From: Paenibacillus sp. FSL H8-0332
GTDB taxonomy: Bacteria > Bacillota > Bacilli > Paenibacillales > Paenibacillaceae
DNA: 64,000 nucleotides
Assembly: GCF_037963835.1 (NCBI RefSeq)
Contig: NZ_CP150145.1
Span: 5,704,001 to 5,768,000, forward strand
Reading direction: 5' to 3'
Shown: positions 16,285 through 25,926 of the stretch, piece by piece
How positions within the stretch are numbered: position 1 is the stretch's first letter
Layout of the letters: each line of letters begins with the position of its first letter
Notes under the pieces: generated by a model
The model's input: the letters and a program-made list of their open reading frames with translations, nothing else
Database searches by the model: none
Told to the model about the DNA's origin: nothing
Made by a program: the position numbers and the translations under genes

Positions 16285-16400
16285 GATAGCGGTCGCCTTT
16301 GTCTCCGGATTTTTCCGATTAGGGAAATAAAATAAAATCTGGAGACAACAGCGATTGTAACAACGGTCCGTTCGCGGAGCGTCCACCCAAGCGCCCACGT
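16285..16400 (+). repeat. dispersed intergenic repeat, copy 1
   Basis: Begins GCGATAGCGGTCGCCTTTGT and contains nested inverted repeats (TTGTCTCC...GGAGACAA at 16299-16348 around TTTCC/GGAAA). A second member with the same order of motifs lies inverted at 55900-56035. No reading frame is supported here. Confidence 0.4.
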
Positions 16401-16422
16401 TGATCCTACTCGAAATAAAACG

Positions 16423-16494
16423 GGGTTCTCATCCTCCGGACAACAAAACAGCCCTCCCGAAGGAAGGCTGCTGTTTTGACGTCCCGGAAGGGAT
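16423..16494. repeat. 72-bp direct repeat, copy A (tRNA-Arg 3' end plus terminator)
   Basis: Matches 16566-16637 over 72 bp at an offset of 143 bp, with two substitutions (CAACAAAA versus CGTCAAAA). It contains the terminator hairpin and the last 15 bp of the tRNA-Arg gene, but not the rest of the tRNA. Confidence 0.9.
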
Positions 16495-16565
16495 ACAGCC
16501 CATTCGGGCTGATTGCGAAGTAATGCTAACGAAGCTTAGGCTCCAACGTCCCCGGCTGGCGCCTT

Positions 16566-16637
16566 GGGTTCTCATCCTCCGGACGTCAAAACAGCCCTCC
16601 CGAAGGAAGGCTGCTGTTTTGACGTCCCGGAAGGGAT
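16566..16637. repeat. 72-bp direct repeat, copy B (overlaps tRNA-Arg)
   Basis: The copy joined to the intact tRNA-Arg gene. It covers the terminator at 16588-16620 and the 3' end of the tRNA. Confidence 0.9.
16588..16620 (-). terminator. terminator of tRNA-Arg
   Basis: Arms AAAACAGcC and GGctgCTGTTTT around a CCCGAAGG loop, directly after the 3' end of tRNA-Arg on the minus strand. An identical hairpin is present in repeat copy A. Confidence 0.75.
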
Positions 16638-16696
16638 TCGAACCCCCGACCGTGCGCTTAGAAGGCGCATGCTCTATCCAACTGAGCTACCGGGAC
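16623..16696 (-). tRNA. tRNA-Arg (anticodon TCT)
   Basis: Cloverleaf on the minus strand: acceptor GTCCCGG pairs with CCGGGAC, D arm GCTCAGTTGGATAGAGC, anticodon stem TGCGC with loop CTTCTAA (anticodon TCT), T arm CGGGGGTTCGAATCCC, discriminator G. CCA is not encoded. It reads AGA codons and lies 2.2 kb from argS, with an IS between. Confidence 0.95.
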
Positions 16697-16884
16697 ATAT
16701 AGGATAACATTGTATTACTTGAAGCTTTTGAAGAGATATGTATTAACGCAACGTTATTTATTATACCTGATTCACCAGAATTAGCAAGACCAAACTCTTC
16801 CAGTTAAGAAGCTTCCCGTGTCCTCATACGGAAAGCCTCCTGTTCTATAGTCAAGCCTGGACATGACCTGCGGAAGATGTGGGC

Positions 16885-17241
16885 TCAAGGAACCTGCCGG
16901 AAATGTTCGCCCAGCTGCCGCTTCAGATCGCCGAAGATCAGCAGCTCGCGCTGGAACTTGGAGCGTTCGTCCTCCGGGGTCATCACCGTACTGCCGGTGA
17001 AGCCGCTGACCGTAACGTCCTGGAAGGCATCATGCAGATTATTGTCGAACCAGTCGGTGGCCGTATCCGCATCATTCGTCAGAATCCGGACAATTTCATA
17101 GCCCTCCTCGCGCTGATCCTCAACAATATACACCAGCAGCGCGGAATCGCCCACAGCTCCAGGTAATACGCCAACCTCTGCGCAAGGCGCGCCGTCGTAG
17201 TCAGTCATTCTGCGGATTTTGGCGTCTTTAATGTAATACAC
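16885..17241 (-). CDS. small cytoplasmic protein, unknown
   Basis: A 118-aa acidic protein with GTG start and GGAGGG upstream. It opens MYYIKDAKIRRMTDYDG and contains LLVYIVEDQREEGYEIVRIL and a long C-terminal helix (EDERSKFQRELLIFGDLKRQ). No signal peptide, membrane helix or known motif. The fold appears alpha/beta. It is divergent from asnB across about 150 bp. Confidence 0.6.
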   Translation of the reverse strand: MYYIKDAKIRRMTDYDGAPCAEVGVLPGAVGDSALLVYIVEDQREEGYEIVRILTNDADTATDWFDNNLHDAFQDVTVSGFTGSTVMTPEDERSKFQRELLIFGDLKRQLGEHFRQVP

Positions 17242-17389
17242 TTGTCATCATCCCTCCTGGCAAATTTCCCTCTCCCCTAGTGTTCGGATAAGGACATACA
17301 TTTTATCCCTTCAATCGGCATATATCTGTATTACTTGGCAAAAAAGAAAGGACAGACAACAATCGCACAAAAGAGAGGATGAATCAGAC

Positions 17390-19234
17390 ATGTGCGGAAT
17401 AACCGGATTTGTCCAGTGGCGCGGTGATCTTACAGGGCACTCGCAACTGCTTGTCAGAATGACCGAAACATTAGCCAACCGCGGACCGGATGCAGCCGGA
17501 ACCTGGATTTCAGGGCCTATTGCCTTCGGACACCGCCGACTCAGCGTCATCGATCCTGAGAACGGTGCACAGCCGATGATTGCCCGCCATGAGGATAAGT
17601 TATACGCAATAGTATATAACGGCGAGCTATATAATGCCCCTGAGCTGAAAAAAGAGCTGAAGCAGCGCGGGCATCATTTTCTCACGGAATGCGATACAGA
17701 GGTTCTGCTGCATGCCTACATCGAATGGGGTCCGGATTGCACGGAGAAGCTCAATGGCATCTTCGCCTTTGCCGTCTGGGACAGCCTGCGCGATCAGGTA
17801 TTCCTGGCCCGCGACCGTCTGGGTGTGAAGCCGCTGTTCTACAGCCAAGTCGATGACGTCTTCGTCTTCGGGTCCGAGCCCAAGGCGCTGCTGCAGCATC
17901 CCCTGGTCCAGCCGAAGGTCGGGCCGGAGGGTCTGGCCGAGATTTTCATTATCGGTCCAGCCCGGACTCCGGGACAAGGGGTATACAAAGATATATTCGA
18001 GCTTCGCCCCGGTCATGCCATGATTTACAGCCGCAGCGGAATCCGCACCTATGCTTATTGGAAGCTGGAGAGTGTTCAGCACACGGATAACGTAGATGAA
18101 ACGGCAGCACGGGTGCGTGAATTACTTCAGGATACGCTTGAACGCCAGCTGGTCTCCGATGTTCCGGTCTGCTCTCTGCTCTCCGGCGGACTCGATTCCA
18201 GCGCCCTGACTGCGCTTGCCGTGGATTATTACAAACGGACCGGCCAGGGCCGGGTCGATACCTTCTCCGTCGATTATGTAGACAACGATAAGCATTTCAA
18301 AAGCCATGCCTTCCAGCCCGGAGCTGACGGTCCCTGGATTCAGCGGATGGTCGACGAGCTGGACACGAACCATCACTTTATCGCTTTTGACACACCGGAG
18401 CTGGTAGCCGCACTCGATAACGCCCTGTACTCCCGTGATTTGCCGGGAATGACCGACGTGGATTCCTCACTCTATTTGTTCTGCCAGGAGATCAAAAAGA
18501 AAGCCACCGTAGCCATCTCAGGCGAAGCCGCAGACGAAATCTTCGGCGGCTATCCCTGGTTCCACCGCGAGGAGATGTTATCTTCCGGTACCTTCCCCTG
18601 GTCAGTGGCTCCCACAATGCGCGCCAGTCTATTGTCGCCAGAAATCAGGGAGTGGATACGTCCGCTGGAATATTTGGGTGACCGTTATAGCGATGCGGTG
18701 GCTGAGGTACCTAAGCTTGACGGCGAAACCGGCAAACAGGCACAGATGCGGGTGATGTCCTATCTCAACATTACCCGCTTCATGCCGACCCTGCTGGACC
18801 GTAAGGACCGGATGAGCATGGGCGTGGGACTGGAGGTACGCGTTCCGTATTGTGACCACCGGCTGGTGCAATATGTTTTTAACATTCCATGGGAGATTAA
18901 GATGGTAGGCAACCGGGAGAAAGGCATCCTGCGCAAGGCGCTGGAGGGTGTACTGCCGGACGATGTGCTCTACCGCAAAAAAAGCCCGTACCCCAAAACG
19001 CATAATCCTGCCTATCTGAACAAGGTGCGCTCACAGGTACTAAGCATTCTGGACGATCCTTCTTCACCCATTCTGCCGCTCATTGATCCGGCCAAAATCA
19101 GGGAAATCGCCGCATCACCAGAGTCCTCCACCAATCTGCCCTGGTTCGGGCAGCTGATGTCCGGCCCGCAATTATTCGCTTATCTGGCCCAGGTCAACCT
19201 GTGGCTAAAGACATACAATGTGTCCATCGGCTGA
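17390..19234 (+). CDS. asnB: asparagine synthetase (glutamine-hydrolysing)
   Basis: Makes asparagine from aspartate, ATP and glutamine, 614 aa. After Met comes Cys2 (MCGITGF), the nucleophile of the N-terminal glutamine amidotransferase domain; this domain also shows LANRGPDAAG and FGHRRLSVID. The synthetase domain has the ATP pyrophosphatase loop SGGLDSSALTAL near residue 265 and the later signatures GEAADEIFGGYPWF and MSMGVGLEVRVPYCDH. GAGAGGATGAATCAGAC precedes the ATG. It is a single-gene unit ended by the terminator at 19255. Confidence 0.95.
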   Translation: MCGITGFVQWRGDLTGHSQLLVRMTETLANRGPDAAGTWISGPIAFGHRRLSVIDPENGAQPMIARHEDKLYAIVYNGELYNAPELKKELKQRGHHFLTECDTEVLLHAYIEWGPDCTEKLNGIFAFAVWDSLRDQVFLARDRLGVKPLFYSQVDDVFVFGSEPKALLQHPLVQPKVGPEGLAEIFIIGPARTPGQGVYKDIFELRPGHAMIYSRSGIRTYAYWKLESVQHTDNVDETAARVRELLQDTLERQLVSDVPVCSLLSGGLDSSALTALAVDYYKRTGQGRVDTFSVDYVDNDKHFKSHAFQPGADGPWIQRMVDELDTNHHFIAFDTPELVAALDNALYSRDLPGMTDVDSSLYLFCQEIKKKATVAISGEAADEIFGGYPWFHREEMLSSGTFPWSVAPTMRASLLSPEIREWIRPLEYLGDRYSDAVAEVPKLDGETGKQAQMRVMSYLNITRFMPTLLDRKDRMSMGVGLEVRVPYCDHRLVQYVFNIPWEIKMVGNREKGILRKALEGVLPDDVLYRKKSPYPKTHNPAYLNKVRSQVLSILDDPSSPILPLIDPAKIREIAASPESSTNLPWFGQLMSGPQLFAYLAQVNLWLKTYNVSIG

Positions 19235-19254
19235 TGGCGCTTCAAACCAAAAAC

Positions 19255-19280
19255 AGCGGCTCTCATTAAAGAGAGTCGCT
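19255..19280. terminator. bidirectional terminator between asnB and the Zur operon
   Basis: Arms AGCGGCTCTC (19255-19264) and GAGAGTCGCT (19271-19280) with one G-U pair, flanked by A- and T-rich tracts. It serves asnB and the convergent methyltransferase gene. Confidence 0.8.
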
Positions 19281-19324
19281 ATTTCTATTTTACATTTACA
19301 TTTTATCGGGAAAGCCGGTCCGTC

Positions 19325-20080
19325 TCACTTTACAGCGCAAATCATGAACATCGGCGTTGACCGGTTCAAGACCTGCTGTTTCTCATCCATCACCTTATCG
19401 TTCAGATTCTCTTCTGTATAGACAGCAGAGAAGCCCACCTCTGTGAGTGCCTGCACATCCCACTTCGGCCGCCACTCTCTGGTCAGCGGCAAGGCAAGAC
19501 TCAGACGGTCAGTTTCTTCTATATCCTTATGATGCGGAAGCTCACCATAGCCCCTATCTATATAGGCTTGCTGATCCTCCGCATGCTTCCGCGCCATCTC
19601 TTCATCCCATAGATGACGGTTCCAGTTGGCATCGAAGACCAGCAGCCGTCCCTCCGGCTTGAGCACTCTTTCCCACTCCTTGTAGGCTGACTGCGGATCG
19701 GCAAGACTCCAAGTGACATTGCGGCACACGATTAGATCAAAGCTTTCCGCAGCAAAATCCAGCTTATGCGAGTCCATCTTGCGGAAAGTAACATTGACCC
19801 CTTCCCGGCTGGAGTGCAGACGCGCCTCTTCCAGCATATTGTCTGTACAATCAATGGCCGTAACCAAATGTCCGGCGCTGGAGAGAATGACAGAGAAAAA
19901 ACCGGGACCACAGCCAATATCCAGAACATGCAGGCTTTCCTTCTGCGGAGCATGACCAAGGATAAGCTTCAGCCAGGCCTCCCGCTGGAAACCGTTCAGT
20001 TCCTTTTGAATTCCTTCACTATAAAGCTCTGCTTCGCCTTCCCAATACTGTTCTACCTCTTGCTGCATACTCAATATCAT
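19325..20080 (-). CDS. class I SAM-dependent methyltransferase, last gene of the Zur operon
   Basis: A 251-aa UbiE-like methyltransferase. Motif I is VLDIGCGPGFFSVILSSAGH, motif II includes DLIVCRNVTWSLADPQ and the post-motif strand PEGRLLVFDANWN. It is a paralogue of the preceding gene: the same length and the same DPQxAYxEWxRxLKPxGxL pattern. It starts one base after that gene's stop, so it is translated from the same mRNA as the ABC transporter. Substrate unknown; given Zur control, modification of a zinc-chelating small molecule is a hypothesis. Confidence 0.85.
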   Translation of the reverse strand: MILSMQQEVEQYWEGEAELYSEGIQKELNGFQREAWLKLILGHAPQKESLHVLDIGCGPGFFSVILSSAGHLVTAIDCTDNMLEEARLHSSREGVNVTFRKMDSHKLDFAAESFDLIVCRNVTWSLADPQSAYKEWERVLKPEGRLLVFDANWNRHLWDEEMARKHAEDQQAYIDRGYGELPHHKDIEETDRLSLALPLTREWRPKWDVQALTEVGFSAVYTEENLNDKVMDEKQQVLNRSTPMFMICAVK

Positions 20081-20836
20081 TCACTCCTTCTTGGCAAGTA
20101 TCATGAACCGGTTCACATTCTGATAACCGTATTTCAAATAATTCAGGGGCATTGCGCGGGCAGGAATAAAGTTCCTCTGAATATCTATGCTGCGGAATCC
20201 GGCCTGTATCAGCGCTTTTTCATCGGCTTCAGGTCTAAGTACATTAACAAACGGCAGCTCGCTCAAAAGGCTTTTATCCTGACTGCTCCGCTGGCGGATT
20301 CTTCGTTCTGTGAACAGAATAAGGGTCCAGGACAAGGCATACCAAAGTCTGCGAAATACGGTCTTGCTCTCTTTATACAAATAATTACCGTCAAAAATAA
20401 TCAGGGTCCCGCCCGGCTTTAAAATCCGGTACCACTCTGCATACGCCTTCTGGGGATCAGGCAGCGTCCATACCACATCTCTGCAGACCACCGCCTCGAA
20501 GCTGTCCTCTACTTCATTATGCAAGTCAGCAGCGTCACCTACATAAGCCGGAACGGTATAGCCAAAGTCTTTGAAGTTCCGGGAAGCCCTTTCTATCATT
20601 CCCTGTGAGGCATCCACCGCTGTAGGCTGGTGACCCATCTGCGATAAGAGGATAGAGAAGAATCCCGGTCCGGTGCCCACATCCAGCACCTTTTGACGAG
20701 GTTTATTTCCCAGCCCTTTCGTCAGCAGCTGTTTCCAGAGGTCTATGGTTTTTGTACTGCGGAACTGAGTCTGGATGACCTTGTCATAGCTCTCCGAGCT
20801 GGAACTCCAGTATTTCGAAATCTCTTTCAGCATCAT
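20081..20836 (-). CDS. class I SAM-dependent methyltransferase, paralogue
   Basis: A 251-aa methyltransferase: motif I VLDVGTGPGFFSILLSQMGH, SAM acid AVDASQGMIERA, and PGGTLIIFDGNYLY after DPQKAYAEWYRILK. A hydrophobic stretch (LWYALSWTLILF, residues about 165-180) lies in the C-terminal part. The ATG overlaps the stop of the binding-protein gene by 4 bp. Two methyltransferases in one operon with a peptide/nickel-type importer is uncommon and suggests two methylations or a heterodimer. Substrate unknown. Confidence 0.85.
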   Translation of the reverse strand: MMLKEISKYWSSSSESYDKVIQTQFRSTKTIDLWKQLLTKGLGNKPRQKVLDVGTGPGFFSILLSQMGHQPTAVDASQGMIERASRNFKDFGYTVPAYVGDAADLHNEVEDSFEAVVCRDVVWTLPDPQKAYAEWYRILKPGGTLIIFDGNYLYKESKTVFRRLWYALSWTLILFTERRIRQRSSQDKSLLSELPFVNVLRPEADEKALIQAGFRSIDIQRNFIPARAMPLNYLKYGYQNVNRFMILAKKE

Positions 20837-22464
20837 TCATTACCCACATCAAGCTGGTTCCAAAAGATAGGTGTGAACGTGGTGTACCCAGGCTTAAATC
20901 CGGTTACTCTATGATTTACAGCCAATATGTCATCTGGGAAATAAACAGCTGCAAACATTGCTTCCTTATACATTCTTAAGAATATGGAATCATAGGCACT
21001 CTGACGTTCTTGAAGATCCATGGCTCCGACTGCGGTATCAATCTGTGATTCCAGCTCCGCATCAGACCATACCACAGCAGCTGCTTCAGTGGTCCGGTGG
21101 AACAGCGACAACAGGAACGAATGAGGATTGTAGGCATCATCATAGGTCCTATACAGGATGAGATCATAAGCTTTGCTTGTCCATAAAGCATCATAATAGG
21201 CATTTGGCTCAAGCACCTGAAGATTGACGGCAATGCCAATCTCTTGGAGTTCGGATTGAATCAGCTCACTGATGGCTTTCCATTCCGGATATTCAGCCTG
21301 TTGAAGCACGAAATTGAACTCAAGCGGGTTTCCGTCCTTCTCGGCAATTCCATCTCCATCCGAATCCTTATAGCCGGAAGCTGCCAGCAGTTGCTTCGCT
21401 TCCTCCGGATTGAAGCCGTACCATGTATTGTTTGACTCTGTGACATAGGGAACGGTCAGCGGGAACAAGCCACTAGCCTCCATTCCAATACCGTTCATAA
21501 GATCATTCACAATACTTTTTTTGTTCATCGCCAAATTAATAGCTTTGCGGACATTCAGGTCTTGCAGAGCAGACGTATTGTAGTTGAAAATCATGAAATG
21601 TGAGCTCGTTCCCGGTGCCTTTTGCAGGCTTAGTGAGGAATCCGCTTCGATCACGGGTACACTTTCGACTGGAATTTTCCCCATTTGTCCCCCGGCAATA
21701 TCCACATCGCCGCTTTGCAGCGCCAGTACTCTGGACTGCGGGTCAGGAATTACCTTCATGATAATTTTGTTCAGCTTCGGCATTTCTCCCCAATAATTAG
21801 GATTTCTGACAAGTACGGCCTCCTGATCTGCCTTATAGCTCTCTGCCATCCAAGGACCGGTTCCAATCGCTTTGACGAAGGTACCTGTAATATCACCTGC
21901 TGGTTCCACTGCGGTAGGGCTTATAATCCGTACCGGTCTGGCAAAGGACAGCTCGGTCAGGAAAGGATAATAGGCTTTGTTGAATGTCATAGTAATGGTA
22001 TGCTTGTCTACGACAACAAGAGATTGCATGGCTGTAGCCACATTCAGCGAGTTGGACGGGTCCTTAATCTAGCGTTCGAAGGAGAACTTAACCGCATCCG
22101 CATTAAATTCCGTACCGTCTGAGAATTTCACACCCTGACGAAGATGGAAGGTATAGACCTTCCCGTCCTCTGAGATGTCCCATGACTCCGCAAGCGAAGG
22201 CAAGATTTCGCCCTTTTCGCCGTACTCTACTAATCCGTCGTATATCATCGCGTGCACATTCATCGAACCATCATAGGCCCCGGCATCCAGCCGGTCAAGA
22301 CCGGTATCAGCCGATATGGCCACAGTGAGCGCCTTGTCCCCGGATTCAGAGGCTTGTGCTGCTCCATCAGAATTGCTGCAACCTGACATTCCCATAATTA
22401 TTATAAGAAGCAGGAAGAATAGCGATGTTGTTAATAGGCTTTTTGACTTTGAGTAGGTTCTCAT
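20833..22464 (-). pseudogene. Opp/NikA-type solute-binding lipoprotein, interrupted by in-frame TAG
   Basis: Extracellular binding protein (SBP_bac_5) of the ABC importer encoded upstream. The frame from 22464 has a lipoprotein signal ([11 protein letters not shown]) and the family start [20 protein letters not shown], then meets TAG at 22069-22071 after VKFSFER. The same frame continues directly as IKDPSNSLNVATAMQSLVVV down to 20833, giving 543 codons without any shift. The region around the stop is the usual signature where one residue (Gln, Trp or Tyr by a single change) is expected. It may be a recent nonsense mutation, a sequencing error or readthrough. Confidence 0.85.
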
Positions 22465-23288
22465 TCTCTGTACTCCTTTTCTCTATCGTTTCTCCTTAAG
22501 CGTGGGTCTTGCACCGGTATCGAGGAGAGCAATCTTCTTGTATACGGGTGGTCTGCCTGCTGCATGAGCCCCTCACCTGATTGCTTCTCCACAATTCCCC
22601 CTTGATACATAACGGCCACACTGTCGCAAAAGCGGTTTACTACGGACAAGTCATGCGTAATGAACACGTAGGATAATCCCAGCTCACGCTTCAATTCCTG
22701 CAACAGATCCATCATTTGCTTGCGCAAGGTGACATCAAGACTTGAGAACGGTTCATCACAGATCATTAGCTCCGGACGCAGCGCGAGGGCTCTGGCAATT
22801 CCGACCCTCTGCTGCTGGCCGCCGCTGAGTTCATGAGGATAACGGTGAATGTGCTTCCGCTCAAGTCCTACAAGCTCAAGTGTGTCAGCTACCAGAACTC
22901 TGCGCGCGCCGGTCTTCCTCTCCCCGTAGTTCCGAAGAGGCTCTCCAATAATTTGCTCTACTGTAAACAATGGATTAAAGGAGCCCAGGCTGTTCTGGAA
23001 CACCATCTGCATCCTGCTACGGATCTTGCGCATCTCGCTGAAGCTCCAGTCTGTATAATCCATACCTCGGTACAGCACTCTTCCGGAGGAGGGTTTCTCC
23101 AGTCCCAGCAAAAGTCTGGCTAAGGTACTCTTCCCGCAGCCGCTTTCACCCACAAGTCCCAGGGTTTCTCCGCTCTCCAGAGTGAAGGACAGATTGTTCA
23201 CTGCATGCACACTTCTGGCATCAGGTGTGAACCACCCCCTTTTCATTCCATACTTTTTATTCAGACCTACCGCCTCCAGCAGCTTCAT
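22461..23288 (-). CDS. Opp/Nik-type ABC transporter ATPase (OppF/NikE-like)
   Basis: Second ATPase of the peptide/nickel-class importer, 275 aa. Walker [10 protein letters not shown] at about residue 50, Q-loop [14 protein letters not shown], signature [15 protein letters not shown] and Walker [13 protein letters not shown], with the H-loop in FITHDLSVV. It ends [13 protein letters not shown]-like ([14 protein letters not shown]), the family C-terminus. Its stop overlaps the binding-protein ATG (4 bp). Substrate specificity cannot be read from the ATPase. Confidence 0.92.
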   Translation of the reverse strand: MKLLEAVGLNKKYGMKRGWFTPDARSVHAVNNLSFTLESGETLGLVGESGCGKSTLARLLLGLEKPSSGRVLYRGMDYTDWSFSEMRKIRSRMQMVFQNSLGSFNPLFTVEQIIGEPLRNYGERKTGARRVLVADTLELVGLERKHIHRYPHELSGGQQQRVGIARALALRPELMICDEPFSSLDVTLRKQMMDLLQELKRELGLSYVFITHDLSVVNRFCDSVAVMYQGGIVEKQSGEGLMQQADHPYTRRLLSSIPVQDPRLRRNDREKEYRE

Positions 23289-23328
23289 AGATCACCACCT
23301 CCCAGCAAACGATGTAATATTATAGTTG

Positions 23329-24114
23329 TTATCTGCAATCTAATAAGTATTTCGTATAGGGATGCGATGGATGTGAAAAGATGTCAAAGACGTCTCCTGC
23401 TTCCACAATCCTTCCGGATTTCATCACATATACATAGTCTGCAAGCTCGGCGACAACGCCGAGATCGTGCGTAATTAACAGGATGCCCATGTCATTGACC
23501 CATCTGATCCGGTCCAGCTCCTTAAGAATCTGTGCTTGAATGGTTACATCCAGTGCCGTTGTAGGCTCATCAGCAATGAGCAAGCTTGCACCGGACACCA
23601 GTGCTATAGCGATCATGACCCGTTGACACATCCCCCCGCTAATTTGAAAAGGATATTTATTAAATAGCTGCGCAGGATCGCTAAGGCCTGCTTGCTGCAT
23701 CTGCTCCATGGCCAGCTGCTTTGCTTCCTGTCCAGTGACTTGCCGGTGCAGGATAATCGTCTCCATGATCTGTCTTCCAACCGGAAGCACCGGATTCAGC
23801 GCGTTCATGGGGTCTTGAAAAATAACAGCCATTTCTGTTCCCCGGAGCTTCCTTAACTGGCGGGTGGAGCACTCCCGGAGATTGTTGCCGCGAAGCCAGA
23901 TTTCTCCGCCATCAATGAAGCCTGGAGGGTCTACCAGTCCCAGAATAGACATAGCCGTAACACTTTTACCGCTGCCGCTCTCGCCGACCAAAGCGACAAT
24001 CTGCCGGGACCTCACTTCGAGACTGACATCCTCTACAGCCTTGACTTGCTGACTTCCGGTATGGAAGCTGGTGTATAAGTGGCTGACCTTCAGCAGGGTG
24101 GATTCATTGTTCAT
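23329..24114 (-). CDS. Opp/Nik-type ABC transporter ATPase (OppD/NikD-like)
   Basis: First ATPase of the importer, 261 aa. Walker A GESGSGKSVT near residue 41, Q-loop IFQDPMNALNPVLP, signature ISGGMCQRVMIAIAL and Walker B LLIADEPTTALD, then LLITHDLGVVAELAD. The short C-terminus (YTKYLLDCR) lacks the long oligopeptide-type tail, more like NikD. It begins one base after the permease stop, so the genes are coupled. Forms a heterodimer with the next ATPase in this class. Confidence 0.92.
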   Translation of the reverse strand: MNNESTLLKVSHLYTSFHTGSQQVKAVEDVSLEVRSRQIVALVGESGSGKSVTAMSILGLVDPPGFIDGGEIWLRGNNLRECSTRQLRKLRGTEMAVIFQDPMNALNPVLPVGRQIMETIILHRQVTGQEAKQLAMEQMQQAGLSDPAQLFNKYPFQISGGMCQRVMIAIALVSGASLLIADEPTTALDVTIQAQILKELDRIRWVNDMGILLITHDLGVVAELADYVYVMKSGRIVEAGDVFDIFSHPSHPYTKYLLDCR

Positions 24115-24954
24115 TTACCGGATGCTCACCTCCCGGGAATCGTAATCATGCGCTGTGCGGCGCAAGCCTTCCCCCAGCAGATTAAAGCCCAGAACTGCCA
24201 GCAGGATTGCCATTCCAGGGAAGAGCATGAGCCGCGGCTCTGTCTGAATATAGGCGCGGCTGTCGTTCAGCATAATCCCCCATTCCGGTGTAGGCGGCTG
24301 GGCTCCCAGACCAAGGAAGGACAAACCCGCAATCGAGAGCATAATTGTCCCAACCTCCATAGAAGCCAGAACCAGGATGGGGCGCGCCGCAATCGGCAGG
24401 ACATGTCTGAGCACAATTTGCAAATGTGAAGTGCCCGACGCTTTGGCGGCTGCAACATATCCGCTTTCCTTGATCTGAAGCACCAGGCTGCGGATCACTC
24501 TGGCATATCCCGTCCACCAGACTGCTGCAAATGCGATTAACAGATTGTTCATACTGGCGCCTAACATGGCTGTAATCGCGAGAGATAGAATTAAGCTGGG
24601 AAAAGCAAGTAAGATGTCAATGATCCGCATAATCCAATGATCAATCTTGCCGCCAGCGTAACCAGCCAGTAACCCAACGGGGATGCTAATGGCAAATACT
24701 ACAGTCATAACGATAAACGAATAATACAACGTTGTCCTTGTCCCATAGATTATACGGGATAGCACACAGCGCCCCAGATGATCTGTACCGAGCGGGTATT
24801 GCCAGGAAGGCATACTCAGCTTATGCTCCATGTGAATCTGCAGCGGATCGGAAGGGGAGAGCCAGGGGGCAAAGAGTCCTGCGCAAATGAACACAAAGAC
24901 AATCCCTGCCCCCAGCTTCGCTCCGTTATTCTTGAATAAGCTACTCCGAAACAT
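24115..24954 (-). CDS. Opp/Nik-type ABC permease (OppC/NikC-like)
   Basis: Membrane subunit, 279 aa, with six predicted helices. Characteristic motifs are the N-terminal LFAPWLSPSDPLQIHMEHK, GTDHLGRCVLSRIIYGTRT and the EAA loop AAAKASGTSHLQIVLRHVLP. The C-terminal ESGL-type region reads LSFLGLGAQPPTPEWG, standard for OppC/NikC. It pairs with the upstream permease to form the channel. Encoded within the Zur-controlled operon. Confidence 0.92.
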   Translation of the reverse strand: MFRSSLFKNNGAKLGAGIVFVFICAGLFAPWLSPSDPLQIHMEHKLSMPSWQYPLGTDHLGRCVLSRIIYGTRTTLYYSFIVMTVVFAISIPVGLLAGYAGGKIDHWIMRIIDILLAFPSLILSLAITAMLGASMNNLLIAFAAVWWTGYARVIRSLVLQIKESGYVAAAKASGTSHLQIVLRHVLPIAARPILVLASMEVGTIMLSIAGLSFLGLGAQPPTPEWGIMLNDSRAYIQTEPRLMLFPGMAILLAVLGFNLLGEGLRRTAHDYDSREVSIR

Positions 24955-24978
24955 AACACCTTACTCCTTTTCACAGCG

Positions 24979-25923
24979 TCAACGCAGCCTGATGCGCGGG
25001 TCCAGTATTAGCTGTAACGAATCTACTGCCAAATTAATCAGGACAACGACGACAGCCATCCATAATACATACCCCTGAATGACAATATAGTCTTTCGCAA
25101 AAATCGCCTCAATCACATACTTTCCGATCCCCGGCCAGGAAAATATAGTCTCAACGATAACAGAACCGCCTAGCAGCCCTGCTATGTTAACCCCAAATAG
25201 GGTAAGACTCGGAAGAAGTGCATTGCGAAGCGCATGTATGGTTATGATCCTCCATTCCTGCAGCCCCCTGGCCCTCGCCGCTTTGATGTAGAGCGTACCC
25301 AGAACGTCCAGAAGACTGGAACGGATCAACCGGATGTACACCCCTGCCATTCCAAACCCAAGTGTAAATGCAGGCAGAATGACACTGGATAGGCCATCCA
25401 TTCCCATTACAGGAAATAGCCTCAGCTTCACTGAACCATAATAAATCAGGAGCAAACTTAGCCAGTAACCTGGCATGGAAACGCTGAACAGAGCACATAC
25501 TCTCCCCAGCCGGTCAAACCATTTCCCCGGATACAGTGCAGATCCTACACCCACAGGCAGAGCTATAAGAATTGCGGCCAATATGGAGCAGCTGCTCAAC
25601 AGCGCAGTAGCCGGGAAACGGTTCATTAGCTCTGTGAACACCGGACGATTACTGCTGTAGGATATACCCAAATCGAGATGAAGCACCCGGTACAACCAAT
25701 GAAAATATTGCATATATACAGGTCCATCCAGACCAAGTGTATGTCTGGTCGCCTCAATGGCTTCATATGTAGGCTTAATACCGTCAGCACGAAGCATAAT
25801 CTCTGCAGGATCACCGTGGGTTAAGTGCATAAGTGCAAAAGTAATACCAGAGATACCCAGCAGCACAGGAACCAGCTGGAATAAACGTTGCAACAAATAT
25901 CGTATGATGGCATTCAACTCCAT
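24979..25923 (-). CDS. Opp/Nik-type ABC permease (OppB/NikB-like), first gene of the operon
   Basis: Membrane subunit, 314 aa, beginning with the family pattern IRYLLQRLFQLVPVLLGISG and TFALMHLTHGDPAEIM. It has six helices and the EAA loop KAARARGLQEWRIITIHALR. The ATG at 25923 has no Shine-Dalgarno and lies only a few bases from the Zur palindrome, so the mRNA leader must be very short. This gene heads a seven-gene operon: permease, permease, two ATPases, binding protein and two methyltransferases. Confidence 0.9.
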   Translation of the reverse strand: MELNAIIRYLLQRLFQLVPVLLGISGITFALMHLTHGDPAEIMLRADGIKPTYEAIEATRHTLGLDGPVYMQYFHWLYRVLHLDLGISYSSNRPVFTELMNRFPATALLSSCSILAAILIALPVGVGSALYPGKWFDRLGRVCALFSVSMPGYWLSLLLIYYGSVKLRLFPVMGMDGLSSVILPAFTLGFGMAGVYIRLIRSSLLDVLGTLYIKAARARGLQEWRIITIHALRNALLPSLTLFGVNIAGLLGGSVIVETIFSWPGIGKYVIEAIFAKDYIVIQGYVLWMAVVVVLINLAVDSLQLILDPRIRLR

Positions 25924-25926
25924 TAT

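Noticed and set aside
16400-16702. 100-codon frame over tRNA-Arg
   Set aside because: Covers the tRNA gene and the duplicated terminators, and has no start signal.
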